This document shows positions 17,045 through 25,016 of a stretch of DNA of 50,419 nt, piece after piece. The stretch's first letter is position 1. Every line of letters starts with the position of its first letter. The position numbers were made by a program, and so were the translations under genes. The notes below the pieces were generated by a model, which worked only from the letters and a program-made list of their open reading frames with translations, had not been told where the DNA came from and made no database searches. The stretch spans positions 1 through 50,419 of the forward strand of contig JAFSEP010000030.1 of NCBI GenBank assembly GCA_017435665.1, read 5' to 3'. This stretch comes from Clostridia bacterium. GTDB lineage: Bacteria; Bacillota; Clostridia; Oscillospirales; Acutalibacteraceae.

Positions 17045-17539
17045 TCAACCTTCCGTTGATTTTTTAAGTGCGTTGGCATCACTTATGCGCTTCATAATAT
17101 GAGCCTCTCTCATAAGTGCATCCGCATCCTTAACCATCTGAACAGCTTTCTGTGACTTGTTCTTATATTCGTTAAAGGTTTCTTCCTTCCAGATTTCCAC
17201 GTGCTTTCCCATACCGATTATGAGAACCTCACCCTCAAAGTCCATTTCCTTCATATGGGTTTCGGGAATTGTTATACGTCCCTTTACGTCAACCTCAACG
17301 GTTGCCGCCTCGGAAAAGAGATCCATTACGAGACTGTCCTCATCAATCATTTCTCCGATTTTTTCCTGAATTTCAAGAAACTTGTTTTCAAACTCAGCCT
17401 CACTGAAGCACTGTATGCACTTTTTTTCACCTGAAATAGTGACAACAAATTCATCACCCAGAGCATCCCTGAACTTGGCGGGAACGAACACACGTCTTCT
17501 CTGGTCAAGCTTGTTTATCTGTTTTCCTAAAAGCAACAT
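17045..17539 (-). CDS. mraZ: Transcriptional regulator MraZ
   Basis: AbrB-like DNA-binding protein that represses its own dcw operon in bacteria where it has been studied. The 164-residue protein has two SpoVT/AbrB-like repeats. The first is around MLLLGKQINKLDQRRRVFVPAKFRD with the DxxxR signature, and the second around ATVEVDVKGRITIPETHMKEM. A C-terminal helical tail of about 20 residues is longer than in the Bacillus protein. The ATG at 17539 has AAAGGGG upstream. It is the first gene of the cluster, behind a consensus promoter whose leader contains repeated GGG boxes that could be its operator. Confidence 0.95.
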   Translation of the reverse strand: MLLLGKQINKLDQRRRVFVPAKFRDALGDEFVVTISGEKKCIQCFSEAEFENKFLEIQEKIGEMIDEDSLVMDLFSEAATVEVDVKGRITIPETHMKEMDFEGEVLIIGMGKHVEIWKEETFNEYKNKSQKAVQMVKDADALMREAHIMKRISDANALKKSTEG

Positions 17540-17575
17540 TTTCCCCGCCCCTTTCTCAGATTTCGGCTAATTTTA

Positions 17576-17609
17576 CCCTTTTAGTCCCTTTTCGGTAAAC
17601 ACTTAACCC
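17576..17609 (-). promoter_or_regulatory. Putative MraZ box repeats in the mraZ leader
   Basis: On the minus strand, three GGG cores occur as TAGGGTTAAG (17607-17609), AAAGGGACTA (17586-17588) and AAAGGGTAAA (17576-17578). Their starts are spaced 21 and 10 bp apart, so all lie on one helical face. MraZ is known to bind short G-rich direct repeats about 10 bp apart near the first dcw promoter. The match is by spacing and composition only. Confidence 0.5.
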
Positions 17610-17621
17610 TATTTTTAACTT

Positions 17622-17650
17622 ATTATAATAGTTTTGTTTCTCATTGTCAA
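17622..17650 (-). promoter_or_regulatory. Consensus sigma-A promoter of the dcw cluster
   Basis: Minus-strand TTGACA (17645-17650), exactly 17 bp and TATAAT (17622-17627). A perfect consensus would be very strong if unregulated, which fits the need for repression by MraZ. Confidence 0.85.
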
Positions 17651-17677
17651 TAGCTAAACAGGGATAAAATATAAAAA

Positions 17678-17700
17678 ATGCAGGGAAATTTTCCCTGCAT
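17678..17700 (-). terminator. Terminator of the dlt-like operon
   Basis: The hairpin ATGCAGGGAAA/TTTCCCTGCAT is followed on the minus strand by TTTTTTATATTTTAT. It lies downstream of the ArsC/Spx-like gene and just upstream of the mraZ promoter. Confidence 0.85.
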
Positions 17701-17710
17701 TTGAAACAAA

Positions 17711-17771
17711 AACGGACACTGCCCGATAAGCCGCCGTAGGGTGACGAGTATAATCCTAAGCCGTGTCCGTT
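17711..17771 (-). ncRNA. Candidate structured RNA element with a 9-bp closing stem
   Basis: The perfect arms AACGGACAC (17711-17719) and GTGTCCGTT (17763-17771) enclose 43 nt that are rich in G and C but form no obvious simple hairpin. On the minus strand the right end runs into TTTTTGTTT. It lies between the ArsC/Spx-like stop codon and the terminator at 17678-17700. It could be an elaborate first terminator, a stable 3'-derived small RNA or an uncharacterised RNA motif. I do not recognise it as a known riboswitch or ribozyme. Confidence 0.4.
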
Positions 17772-17790
17772 AACTGATTTGATTTGTGTT

Positions 17791-18141
17791 TTATCTTATA
17801 AGCTTTTCCCATTCTGCAGGTCTGAAGCCCGTCAGAACAGTATCATCTTTTATCACGAGAGGACGCTTTACAAGCATTCCGTCACTTGCAAGAAGCCTGA
17901 GCTGCTCCTCCTCTGTCATTGAAGGAAGCCTATCCTTGAGGTTCATCGATTTATAGAGCAGTCCGCTTGTGTTGAAGAACTTTTTCAAAGGAAGTCCGCT
18001 TTTTTCATACCAGAGCTTCAGCTCCTCATAGGTTGGATTTTCTTCCTTTATATGTCTGTCGGTATATACTATATTATTATCATCAAGCCATTTCTTGGCC
18101 TTCTGACAGGTTGTGCATTTCGGATACTGAATAAACAGCAT
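17791..18141 (-). CDS. ArsC/Spx-family thioredoxin-fold protein
   Basis: Small cytoplasmic protein of 116 residues from the arsenate reductase (ArsC)/Spx/YffB family. The N-terminus is MLFIQYPKCTTCQKAKKWLD with a CxxC pair (C9, C12). The middle has the family K(F/W)FNTSG segment, and the C-terminal part has MLVKRPLVIKDDTVLTGFRP, where the conserved Arg-Pro pair follows the cis-Pro region. Members act as arsenate reductases or as redox regulators binding RNA polymerase, and the sequence does not separate these. It is the last gene of the dlt-like operon, 1 bp after the thioesterase gene, with no ars genes nearby. Confidence 0.85.
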   Translation of the reverse strand: MLFIQYPKCTTCQKAKKWLDDNNIVYTDRHIKEENPTYEELKLWYEKSGLPLKKFFNTSGLLYKSMNLKDRLPSMTEEEQLRLLASDGMLVKRPLVIKDDTVLTGFRPAEWEKLIR

Positions 18142-18142
18142 A

Positions 18143-18841
18143 TTATTTCAGCCTTTCGTTAATTATTTCCGCCACCTGCGGATAAAGCTCCCTGATGAAG
18201 AAATGATTATCCCCCATCATTATAAACTCTGCCTTATGCGAAAATCGGTTCTGCCATTTCAGCGCACTTTCGGTAGGCACATCCTTATGGGAATAGAGCA
18301 TTGTGACGGGTATATCCACGGTGCTTTCATCCTTGAGGGTATAGCTTCCGATAAGATTGTAGTCAGCTCTTATGGGATTAAAAATCATATTTCTGAAAAA
18401 TCGGTTTGTGAGCATTCTGTCATCGATTTTCTCAAAGCCGCCGAAGCTCATCAGCATATCTGCAAACTCTCTGTCGCCGAGCTTACAGTATTCCATGCTC
18501 TCCCAATGCTCACCCGGTGCTTCGTGGGATGCGATAAAAAGATGTATGGGCGTTTTAATCAGGAGTTTTCTTCTCAGAAGCTCAAAGGCTACCACGCTTC
18601 CCATACTGTAACCGAAAAGAGCGATTTCAGCATTCTCATCAAGCTGTCCGTTTATAATTGAGGCTACGTCATCTGTCATTTCATCAAAGCTCTGATAAAA
18701 CTCTGATTTCGCCCTTGTTCCGTGACCTGAATACTCAACGGAAACAAGTCGGATATCATCTCTGAGGCAATCCCTGAGACTGTCAAACATATCTGCCTTC
18801 CCCCCTGCGTAGGGGATGCAGAAAAGCTGTATTTTTTTCAT
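18143..18841 (-). CDS. Type II thioesterase (alpha/beta hydrolase)
   Basis: A 232-residue alpha/beta hydrolase of the GrsT/SrfD type. Such enzymes remove misloaded or stalled acyl groups from carrier-protein thioesters. It starts IQLFCIPYAGGKADMF, the typical oxyanion region, has the nucleophile elbow GYSMG (S79), an Asp in the SHKDVPTE segment and the catalytic His in GDNHFF. The start overlaps the previous gene as ATGA, so they are translationally coupled. Its place in an operon with an adenylating ligase and a carrier protein suggests an editing or releasing role on that carrier. Canonical dlt operons lack such an enzyme. Confidence 0.88.
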   Translation of the reverse strand: MKKIQLFCIPYAGGKADMFDSLRDCLRDDIRLVSVEYSGHGTRAKSEFYQSFDEMTDDVASIINGQLDENAEIALFGYSMGSVVAFELLRRKLLIKTPIHLFIASHEAPGEHWESMEYCKLGDREFADMLMSFGGFEKIDDRMLTNRFFRNMIFNPIRADYNLIGSYTLKDESTVDIPVTMLYSHKDVPTESALKWQNRFSHKAEFIMMGDNHFFIRELYPQVAEIINERLK

Positions 18842-19848
18842 TGCTTATCCACACTTTCTGCCGATAAAGGCGGATTGATTATTTTATCAATCATAATTGC
18901 AAAGGGCTTCAGCGATGTTACAAGCAATATGAGAACTGCCGCAACGGGAATTACGTAAACATAGTTCACTCCGAAAAGCCCGATAAGTAAGCTGTCCATT
19001 CCAAAGCCCCTGAGGAGAGTTATTACGCTTGTATGAAGGGCGTAAATGGGCAATGTTCTGCCTCCGATTGTGCTGATGAAGGTCTTTGCCTTGGGCATAA
19101 GAGCGATAAGAGCAAACACAAAAGCAAAGGCAACGATATAGTGACCTAATCTGAACAGACCACCGAAATCGTCATAATCAGGGAGCTTGTTATAGGGATA
19201 TTTACCCTTGAAGATTTTAATAAGCCAATCGATTTTATGAAAATTCAAATAGGTGAGAACTGCAACCGTAACAACAAAAACAGCGGATACAGCTTTTACC
19301 CAGATTCTGTCAGTCTTTTCAATTATTTTTTCTCCTTCAAGGCAATAGCCTGCAAAGAAGAAGGGATAAAAGGTAAATATTCTGGCAAGCGAAAGATATG
19401 TGTCAACGGATTTATCATAGCCCACCATAACACCGAGGATGACAGCAAGGACGAACACGTAGGTCCTGTTGAATCTTCGGAGATAAACAGTAACCAGAGC
19501 AAACATAAAAATTGCAAAGGCATACCAGGCAATACTGTCTTCGTTGAAGTATTCAATCTTCAGCCTTCTTCCCACAATGCAGTTTGCAATAAATTTAAAC
19601 AGCTTGGTGGCAAAGCCGAGGATAAGATAAGAAAACATCCTGTCATATTTTTTATTGTTCACGGTGTTTTTCATAAACAGACCGGACACAAACATAAAGG
19701 CAGGCATATGAAAAATATAAATAAAGAAATTCAGCCAACCCAGCACCATAGATTCATCTGTGTAAAAATCCACAGTATGACCCATTACTACTGTCAGCAT
19801 CAGCAGAAATTTCAGATTGTCCCATTTAGCAATTCGTGTGTTACTCAT
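18838..19848 (-). CDS. Acyltransferase-3 family membrane protein (OafA/NolL-like)
   Basis: Integral membrane O-acyltransferase of 336 residues with about 10 TM helices. The N-terminus IAKWDNLKFLLMLTVVMGHTVDFY carries the conserved His (H24). The segment FHMPAFMFVSGLFMK is the second family signature. Such proteins acetylate or acylate sugars on surface polysaccharides or peptidoglycan. It lies 85 bp after the DltD-like gene, with a hairpin in the gap, and overlaps the thioesterase start by 4 bp. This is a second membrane acyltransferase in the operon beside the MBOAT protein. The donor and target are unknown. Confidence 0.85.
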   Translation of the reverse strand: MSNTRIAKWDNLKFLLMLTVVMGHTVDFYTDESMVLGWLNFFIYIFHMPAFMFVSGLFMKNTVNNKKYDRMFSYLILGFATKLFKFIANCIVGRRLKIEYFNEDSIAWYAFAIFMFALVTVYLRRFNRTYVFVLAVILGVMVGYDKSVDTYLSLARIFTFYPFFFAGYCLEGEKIIEKTDRIWVKAVSAVFVVTVAVLTYLNFHKIDWLIKIFKGKYPYNKLPDYDDFGGLFRLGHYIVAFAFVFALIALMPKAKTFISTIGGRTLPIYALHTSVITLLRGFGMDSLLIGLFGVNYVYVIPVAAVLILLVTSLKPFAIMIDKIINPPLSAESVDKQ

Positions 19849-19933
19849 ATTAACTCCGTTTTCGCTTATTAATCCGAAACGCCCGAAAGCATTCAGAATG
19901 TGCTTTCAGGCGAATTCAGTCTGTGTTATTTTA

Positions 19934-21427
19934 TCAGCCCATACCCATATCGGCATAAGCTAACTTACCGCCGTCATTATAGATTGTGCATTTTGCAATA
20001 ATCTTACCCGTGTAAACACTGCGGACAAGAATGTTCATACCGTTAATCTCAAAGGGTCGGTCAACATTCTTGACCTTCATATATGCATCGTCTTCCGTTT
20101 CGTTGATGTTACTTACGGTTTCAAATGCATCGTTACCCTTAAACATTCCCGAATAATAAATCGGTTCGGCAGAGGCTTTTTCATATACGCATTTGCCCTT
20201 GCTCATAACTATCACATAGTTCTTGCCTGACATCTTAGATATATCAAGCTTGATGCCTGCGTCAGCAAAGGCCTTCTGGTATTCTGCCGGCCAGAGCTTT
20301 GAAATATCATCAGTTGACTGTATAACAATTTCAAATTCTTCGTCATCAAGATATGTGAGGAATTCATCAATACTGATACAGCTTCTGAGCATTTTTTCAA
20401 CACGGTCTATCTTATACAGCTCGGACTTTTCAAGCGAGAAGCCCTCAACCTCACGGTAATCTGTATATTCAACACCCGTTTCCATTATATAGTCCATAAG
20501 ATAGGTTGTGAACTTTGTTGCGCCTCTTACGTTGAGATGGTCCTTATCCTTGAAGTCACCGTAATAATCAAGGCCGAGGGTTCTGAAGCCTTCATCGTCC
20601 GAAAAGTCAAGGAAGGGATAGTTATTTTCCTTTGCATACTTCTCAACGAAAATTGAGCCTTCCTTTGCCCATGATTCCTTGGGAGTCTTTACAAGAATAA
20701 CGTTTATTCCCCTCTCCTCACACAAAGTGAGAATTCTCTCAAAATAATCAAACTGAAGTGTATTCAGCTCAACCTCGGGATCGTCCTCAGGGTCATTGTC
20801 GATAACAAAGGTTTCATAGGGAATTGTCGGCTGCCATACGTAGCCCGTCATACGTGTGCCTCTGAAGAAATTGAACTCACTTGTCCAATACTTGAAATCC
20901 ATTTCAGTAAGCTCATCCCATCTTGAGTGATAACGCAGGAAGTCGAAAAGGTATAATTCCATACCGTCCTCTGCAATACCGTCGTTACAGTGAGCCCAGA
21001 TTGCCTTGAGCTTGTTTATTGACCAGTTCATACTGTTAAGTGCACGGCGGTATCTTGTTTCACCCTCAGGCTCAAAAAGCATACTTGTGTCCATTACAAC
21101 TGTCTTAACCTTTGACTGTGTCTTGAAGGCATCAAGAAGCCAGTAGTACTGAATAAGAGGACACATATTACCGCTTGAGATACTGTAAGACGAAATACCG
21201 TAGTCCTCATAAACCTGATAGGGATTGATACCGTAGGTCATCTGGCTGCTTCCGAGAAACAGCATTTCAAGTGTATCCTCTTGTATAAGATTGTTGAATT
21301 CATCAACAACAAGGTCTTCGCTGTTTGCCTCAGCCCACTTGGCTCTCATTACCGATGATACCGTTGTGAACAGAACGGCAAAAATCAGCAAAAACGCTAT
21401 GGTTTTAATAACTTGTTTCTTTGTCAT
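19934..21427 (-). CDS. DltD-like SGNH-fold membrane-anchored protein
   Basis: A 497-residue protein with an N-terminal uncleaved TM anchor (about residues 8-27) and an extracytoplasmic SGNH/DHHW-like domain. Key points are MLFLGSSQMTYGINP with the nucleophile Ser in GSSQ (59-62), the block MDTSMLFEPEG, and the catalytic Asp-His pair in KDHLNVRGATKF. About 120 C-terminal residues after the SGNH core form a separate mixed alpha/beta region not seen in ordinary DltD. In dlt systems DltD completes transfer of the acyl group to the surface polymer. It follows the MBOAT gene by 21 bp. Confidence 0.8.
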   Translation of the reverse strand: MTKKQVIKTIAFLLIFAVLFTTVSSVMRAKWAEANSEDLVVDEFNNLIQEDTLEMLFLGSSQMTYGINPYQVYEDYGISSYSISSGNMCPLIQYYWLLDAFKTQSKVKTVVMDTSMLFEPEGETRYRRALNSMNWSINKLKAIWAHCNDGIAEDGMELYLFDFLRYHSRWDELTEMDFKYWTSEFNFFRGTRMTGYVWQPTIPYETFVIDNDPEDDPEVELNTLQFDYFERILTLCEERGINVILVKTPKESWAKEGSIFVEKYAKENNYPFLDFSDDEGFRTLGLDYYGDFKDKDHLNVRGATKFTTYLMDYIMETGVEYTDYREVEGFSLEKSELYKIDRVEKMLRSCISIDEFLTYLDDEEFEIVIQSTDDISKLWPAEYQKAFADAGIKLDISKMSGKNYVIVMSKGKCVYEKASAEPIYYSGMFKGNDAFETVSNINETEDDAYMKVKNVDRPFEINGMNILVRSVYTGKIIAKCTIYNDGGKLAYADMGMG

Positions 21428-21448
21428 AATCTGTTTTCCTTTCTGACC

Positions 21449-23041
21449 TTAGTATGCCATATAAACGAAGGCAGCAAGGTCAAAGCCCGGACCGTATACA
21501 CCGTAAATCAGAACCGCAAAAATAAGAGCAAGATAGAGAACCCAGCGTGTTACAAGGTTTTCCTGCTTGAGCATTTCTCTGACCGAGCCCTTCATCTGAA
21601 GGTGTGAAACATAGCCGAAAATCGCTATTGCTATAACGGCAATCACAAGCTCAGGTGTTGTCAGTCCGTACTGACTGATTTCCGATGAGAAAAGCTCCCA
21701 GGGTCTGAAGTTCTTTAACGTATAATAAACAATAGCTGCACTCTTATGAAGTGTTCCCGGACGGGTAAGAAGTCTGCCGCCTGCAAAAATAACGGTTGTT
21801 CTTGCCATCTGGAAAAGTCTCCACGAGTTAGTTGTTGTATTTATCTTGAGCTTCTGAGTAAGCTTCTTCATATCATCCTCAAAGGTTACTGAGAGGAAGA
21901 TCATTGTTGCATAGTAAACGCCCCATGCGATATAGGTCAGACCTGTGCCGTGCCAGACGCCCGTAAGCACCCATGTTACCGAAACGGGAATTACCGTTAC
22001 AAGAGCCTTTGCAATTTTCGGTGAAACCTTACCTCTTGTTGACTTGCTGATATTCTTGACAAGTCTTGAGGTTGAAATGGGATAATAAACATAATCCTTG
22101 AACCAGCCGCCCAGAGTCATATGCCATCTGCGCCAGAACTCTGTTACGGAGCGTGATGAGAACGGATGGTCAAAGTTAAGGTCAAGCTCAATTCCGAAAA
22201 TCTGTGACATACCTCTTGCCATATCCATACAGCCTGAGAAGTCAGCGTAAATATAAATTACGTCGAGGAACATTGACAGAATGAGAATAAGGCTGTTTGC
22301 ATTCCAGTAGTCGCCGTATGCTGCATCGATGAACTGGGTTATTCTGTCGGCAATAACCAGCTTCTTGAAATAACCCCAGAGCATAAGCTGTATGCCCGAA
22401 ACTACACGGTCATAATCAAATCTCAGCTCCTGCTTGAGCCTTACGCCCAGCTTACCGTATCTTTCAATGGGACCCTGAAGAATATGGGGGAAATAGATAA
22501 GGTAAAGCAAGAATCTGAAATAGTTCTTTTCATAGCCCACTCTCTTCCAATAAACATCAAGGAGATAGCTCAGAGATGAGAAGGTATAATAAGAAATACC
22601 GAGAGGTACTATGATACTTGCTGCGCTGAAGCTGTCTTCCTTACCGCCCATAAACGCAATAAGATCGTTAATGGGGTTTTCAAAGAACTTTGTGAACTTA
22701 ACAACGCAGAGTATTGCTATATTGAGCACCAGCACCCCTGCTATAACCTTCTTACACTTTGATTTATACTTCTCTTTAAGTGCCTTCTTGTCGTCCCTTG
22801 TCAGTTCCTTGTTTTCAAGCTCAAGATTCTGCTTATCGTAATAAGCACCCATCTTTTTACCTGCAAGCCAGACAGAAAGACTTGTGACAAAAATAAAGGG
22901 AAGATACTCAAGTCCCGCAATTGCATAGAACACTGTGCTTATTCCGAGAAGTGCTATCCAACGGTATTTGACCGGGCAGATATAAAACACTATGATACCG
23001 CACAGTAAAAATATCAAAAATTCCAAATCTATAAAAGTCAT
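21449..23041 (-). CDS. MBOAT-family O-acyltransferase (DltB/AlgI-like)
   Basis: Polytopic membrane O-acyltransferase of 530 residues that moves an acyl group from a carrier protein across or at the membrane. It has about 11 TM helices, the MBOAT segments YFPHILQGPIERYG, the FWRRWHMTLGGWFKDYVYYP block (302-321) and the catalytic His in LTGVWHGTGLTYIAWG (H364). The start at 23041 (MTFIDLEF) has GGAGG 5 nt upstream. The neighbours, a carrier protein gene on one side and a DltD-like gene on the other, match the dltB position. An AlgI-like role in acetylation is possible, but a linked carrier protein favours thioester-derived acyl transfer. Confidence 0.9.
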   Translation of the reverse strand: MTFIDLEFLIFLLCGIIVFYICPVKYRWIALLGISTVFYAIAGLEYLPFIFVTSLSVWLAGKKMGAYYDKQNLELENKELTRDDKKALKEKYKSKCKKVIAGVLVLNIAILCVVKFTKFFENPINDLIAFMGGKEDSFSAASIIVPLGISYYTFSSLSYLLDVYWKRVGYEKNYFRFLLYLIYFPHILQGPIERYGKLGVRLKQELRFDYDRVVSGIQLMLWGYFKKLVIADRITQFIDAAYGDYWNANSLILILSMFLDVIYIYADFSGCMDMARGMSQIFGIELDLNFDHPFSSRSVTEFWRRWHMTLGGWFKDYVYYPISTSRLVKNISKSTRGKVSPKIAKALVTVIPVSVTWVLTGVWHGTGLTYIAWGVYYATMIFLSVTFEDDMKKLTQKLKINTTTNSWRLFQMARTTVIFAGGRLLTRPGTLHKSAAIVYYTLKNFRPWELFSSEISQYGLTTPELVIAVIAIAIFGYVSHLQMKGSVREMLKQENLVTRWVLYLALIFAVLIYGVYGPGFDLAAFVYMAY

Positions 23042-23059
23042 CGGATCCTCCAAAAATCA

Positions 23060-23092
23060 AACGGTGTGATTTTTTTAGAAAATTACACCGTT
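23060..23092 (-). promoter_or_regulatory. Intergenic hairpin between the carrier protein and MBOAT genes
   Basis: Arms AACGGTGTGATTTT and AAAATTACACCGTT (one mismatch) fold into a stable stem in the 63-bp gap. The following sequence is only moderately T-rich, so it may cause partial termination or protect the carrier-protein mRNA. That would give more carrier than membrane enzyme. Confidence 0.45.
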
Positions 23093-23104
23093 CAAATTAA
23101 CTCA

Positions 23105-23326
23105 TTACATTATTTCCTGAATCATATCCCACATTGCCTCAACTGAGTCGAAGTTCTGAGGTACAATATACTCCATATCAATTTCGATATCGAATGTATC
23201 TTCAATCTCTGCAAGGATTGAGGTCATATCGATAGAGTCAATTACCTTACCTGTGATAAGAGACTTCTCGTTTTCGTAATCGATATCGGGATTTACTCTC
23301 TTTAATGCTTCAATAAGTTTGTCCAT
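23105..23326 (-). CDS. Acyl carrier protein (DltC-like)
   Basis: A 73-residue acidic carrier protein, MDKLIEALKRVNPDIDYENE at its start. The phosphopantetheine site is in VIDSIDMTSIL, where the Ser of DSID carries the cofactor. The helix-II pattern and length fit DltC and stand-alone ACPs. The start at 23326 has CGGAGGAAACTAAA upstream; a longer in-frame reading from 23407 overlaps the ligase and lacks support. It lies between the adenylating ligase and the MBOAT gene, and so probably receives the activated acyl group from the first and donates to the second. It needs a phosphopantetheinyl transferase, such as the one at 34347. Confidence 0.9.
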   Translation of the reverse strand: MDKLIEALKRVNPDIDYENEKSLITGKVIDSIDMTSILAEIEDTFDIEIDMEYIVPQNFDSVEAMWDMIQEIM

Positions 23327-23354
23327 TTTAGTTTCCTCCGTTTTATATAATTGA

Positions 23355-24776
23355 TTATTTATTGATAAGCTGAGGAAGGTCCTTATAAAGCACCTTGCCT
23401 GACTCATTTCTGGGTATGCTGTCGATTGCCGTTACGGCTATTGCTCTTGAATTGATGTGAGTTCTTGTTACGATAAGCTCCTCAATTTCCTTTTCAAGAG
23501 ATTTATCCGTGATATAAACAATCATAAGCTCGTCCGTTCCCGTACTTGCCACGTCTATATCCTCATACTCTCTTTTAACAATACGGTCAATCTCATCAAG
23601 ATTTATTCTGTTACCGAAGAGCTTGAGGAATCTCTTCTTTCTTCCAACGATGAAGAAATATCCGTCCTCATCTCTCTTAGCCATATCGCCTGTTTCAAGT
23701 CTGCCGTTTCTCTCGTCACCCTTTGCCAGGTCCTCGCCGCATTCAGCATAGCCGAGAGTTACGTTTTCGCCCTCATAAACAAGCTCACCCACAATCTCGG
23801 GTTCGGTAATTTCGTTTCCGTCAGCGTCAATAAGAAGAAGCTTTCCGCCGGGGATTGCAATACCCATACTGCCGTATTTTTCAATCGCCTTATCGGCGGG
23901 AAGGTACGCCATTCTTGCCGTTGCCTCGGTCTGACCGTACATAACGATGAACTTCATACCCTTGCTTTCGGCAAACTCAGCAAACTCCTTATGAAGCTCT
24001 GCTGAGAGCTTACCGCCTGCCTGAGTGAAATATTTAAGTGAAGGAATATCCATTCTGAAGAAACGGATTCTCTTGAGCATTTCATAGGTATAGGGTACAC
24101 CGCCGAAGGATGTTGCATTTTCAGCCTTCATAAAGTCCCAGAAGCCCTTTGCGATAACCGTATCCGTTGTGAGAAGGACTGTTGCGCCTACCGCTACGTG
24201 GCTGTTTATAATTGAAAGACCGTAGGTATAGTTCATAGGTAATGTTGTAATCGGTCTTTCGTTTTCGTCAATTTCAAGATATTCAACAATCGCCTTTGCG
24301 TTTGAGCAGACGTTTGCATAGCTCTGTCTTACGAGCTTGGGGCTTCCTGTTGAGCCTGAGGTTGCAAGAAGCAAGCCGAGGTCATCGCTGAGCGCATAGG
24401 TTATATCAAAGTTTGTCTTGAGAAGAACGTAGTCCCAGCCCTCATATACCTTCTCGTAATCTGAAAATTTTTCAGCCATATCCTCAGGGACATAGAGGTA
24501 TGCAGGTTTATAGATATCAGTAAGACTGCCCAGAAGCACCGGGTCAATGTTTGCATCGAGCATAAGCGGTACGCTTCTGTTATGAAGGAAGCTGAGATAA
24601 CCGCACATTGAGCCTATAACGTTTCTGCAAAGTGAGAACACAAGACTCCTCTTGGGCATAATGCCGTCAAGCCTTTCGGCTGTCTGTGCAATCTGCGCAT
24701 AGGTGATTTTTCTGCCTGTATTTTCTATTGCGGCAACTCTGTCACCAAAGTTTAATATAGTGTCGTAATATTTCAT
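23355..24776 (-). CDS. AMP-dependent ligase of a dlt-like operon (DltA-like)
   Basis: ANL-superfamily adenylating enzyme of 473 residues that activates a carboxylic or amino acid with ATP and loads it on a carrier protein. Core motifs are ATSGSTGSPK (138-147), YGQTEAT (280-286), the ETGDMAKRDEDGYF block, GRKKRFLKLFGNRI and the C-terminal Lys in NESGKVLYKDL (K461). It is slightly shorter than DltA (about 500 residues), and I cannot confirm D-alanine specificity from the sequence. The start at 24776 (MKYYDTIL) has GGGAGA 7 nt upstream; the earlier ATG has no site. It is first in the operon, with a 28-bp gap to the carrier gene. Confidence 0.85.
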   Translation of the reverse strand: MKYYDTILNFGDRVAAIENTGRKITYAQIAQTAERLDGIMPKRSLVFSLCRNVIGSMCGYLSFLHNRSVPLMLDANIDPVLLGSLTDIYKPAYLYVPEDMAEKFSDYEKVYEGWDYVLLKTNFDITYALSDDLGLLLATSGSTGSPKLVRQSYANVCSNAKAIVEYLEIDENERPITTLPMNYTYGLSIINSHVAVGATVLLTTDTVIAKGFWDFMKAENATSFGGVPYTYEMLKRIRFFRMDIPSLKYFTQAGGKLSAELHKEFAEFAESKGMKFIVMYGQTEATARMAYLPADKAIEKYGSMGIAIPGGKLLLIDADGNEITEPEIVGELVYEGENVTLGYAECGEDLAKGDERNGRLETGDMAKRDEDGYFFIVGRKKRFLKLFGNRINLDEIDRIVKREYEDIDVASTGTDELMIVYITDKSLEKEIEELIVTRTHINSRAIAVTAIDSIPRNESGKVLYKDLPQLINK

Positions 24777-24814
24777 ACAAAACTCTCCCATTTTGTGTAT
24801 CTACAATCGCAAAT

Positions 24815-24843
24815 ATTATACTACAACGCACTTTTTTTGTCAA
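24815..24843 (-). promoter_or_regulatory. Consensus promoter of the dlt-like operon
   Basis: Minus-strand TTGACA (24838-24843), 17 bp and TATAAT (24815-24820), with a short leader of about 30 nt. It is divergent from the DUF4345-like gene promoter about 110 bp away. Confidence 0.85.
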
Positions 24844-24954
24844 TATGTCGAAAGCGTGTACTAATTGTAAATGAAGAAACTTCCTGATAAATTTTAAACT
24901 TGTTTTGTGTAATCCGTATGATATTGAGGTTTTAGAATAATCCGACATTTTTTC

Positions 24955-24983
24955 TTTACGTAATGCGGTTTTTATGTTATAAT
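24955..24983 (+). promoter_or_regulatory. Promoter of the DUF4345-like gene
   Basis: TTTACG (24955-24960), 17 bp and TATAAT (24978-24983), about 34 bp before the start codon. Confidence 0.65.
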
Positions 24984-25016
24984 AATCCGGTAAAAAAATT
25001 TCAAAGGAGTATAACT

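Noticed and set aside
17711-17771. Riboswitch or self-cleaving ribozyme
   Set aside because: I compared it by eye with twister, pistol, guanidine, THF and fluoride motifs and found no match to conserved positions.
17791-18141. Arsenate resistance gene
   Set aside because: The protein has the ArsC/Spx fold, but there are no ars genes nearby and it is the last gene of an acylation operon, so arsenate reduction is only one possibility.
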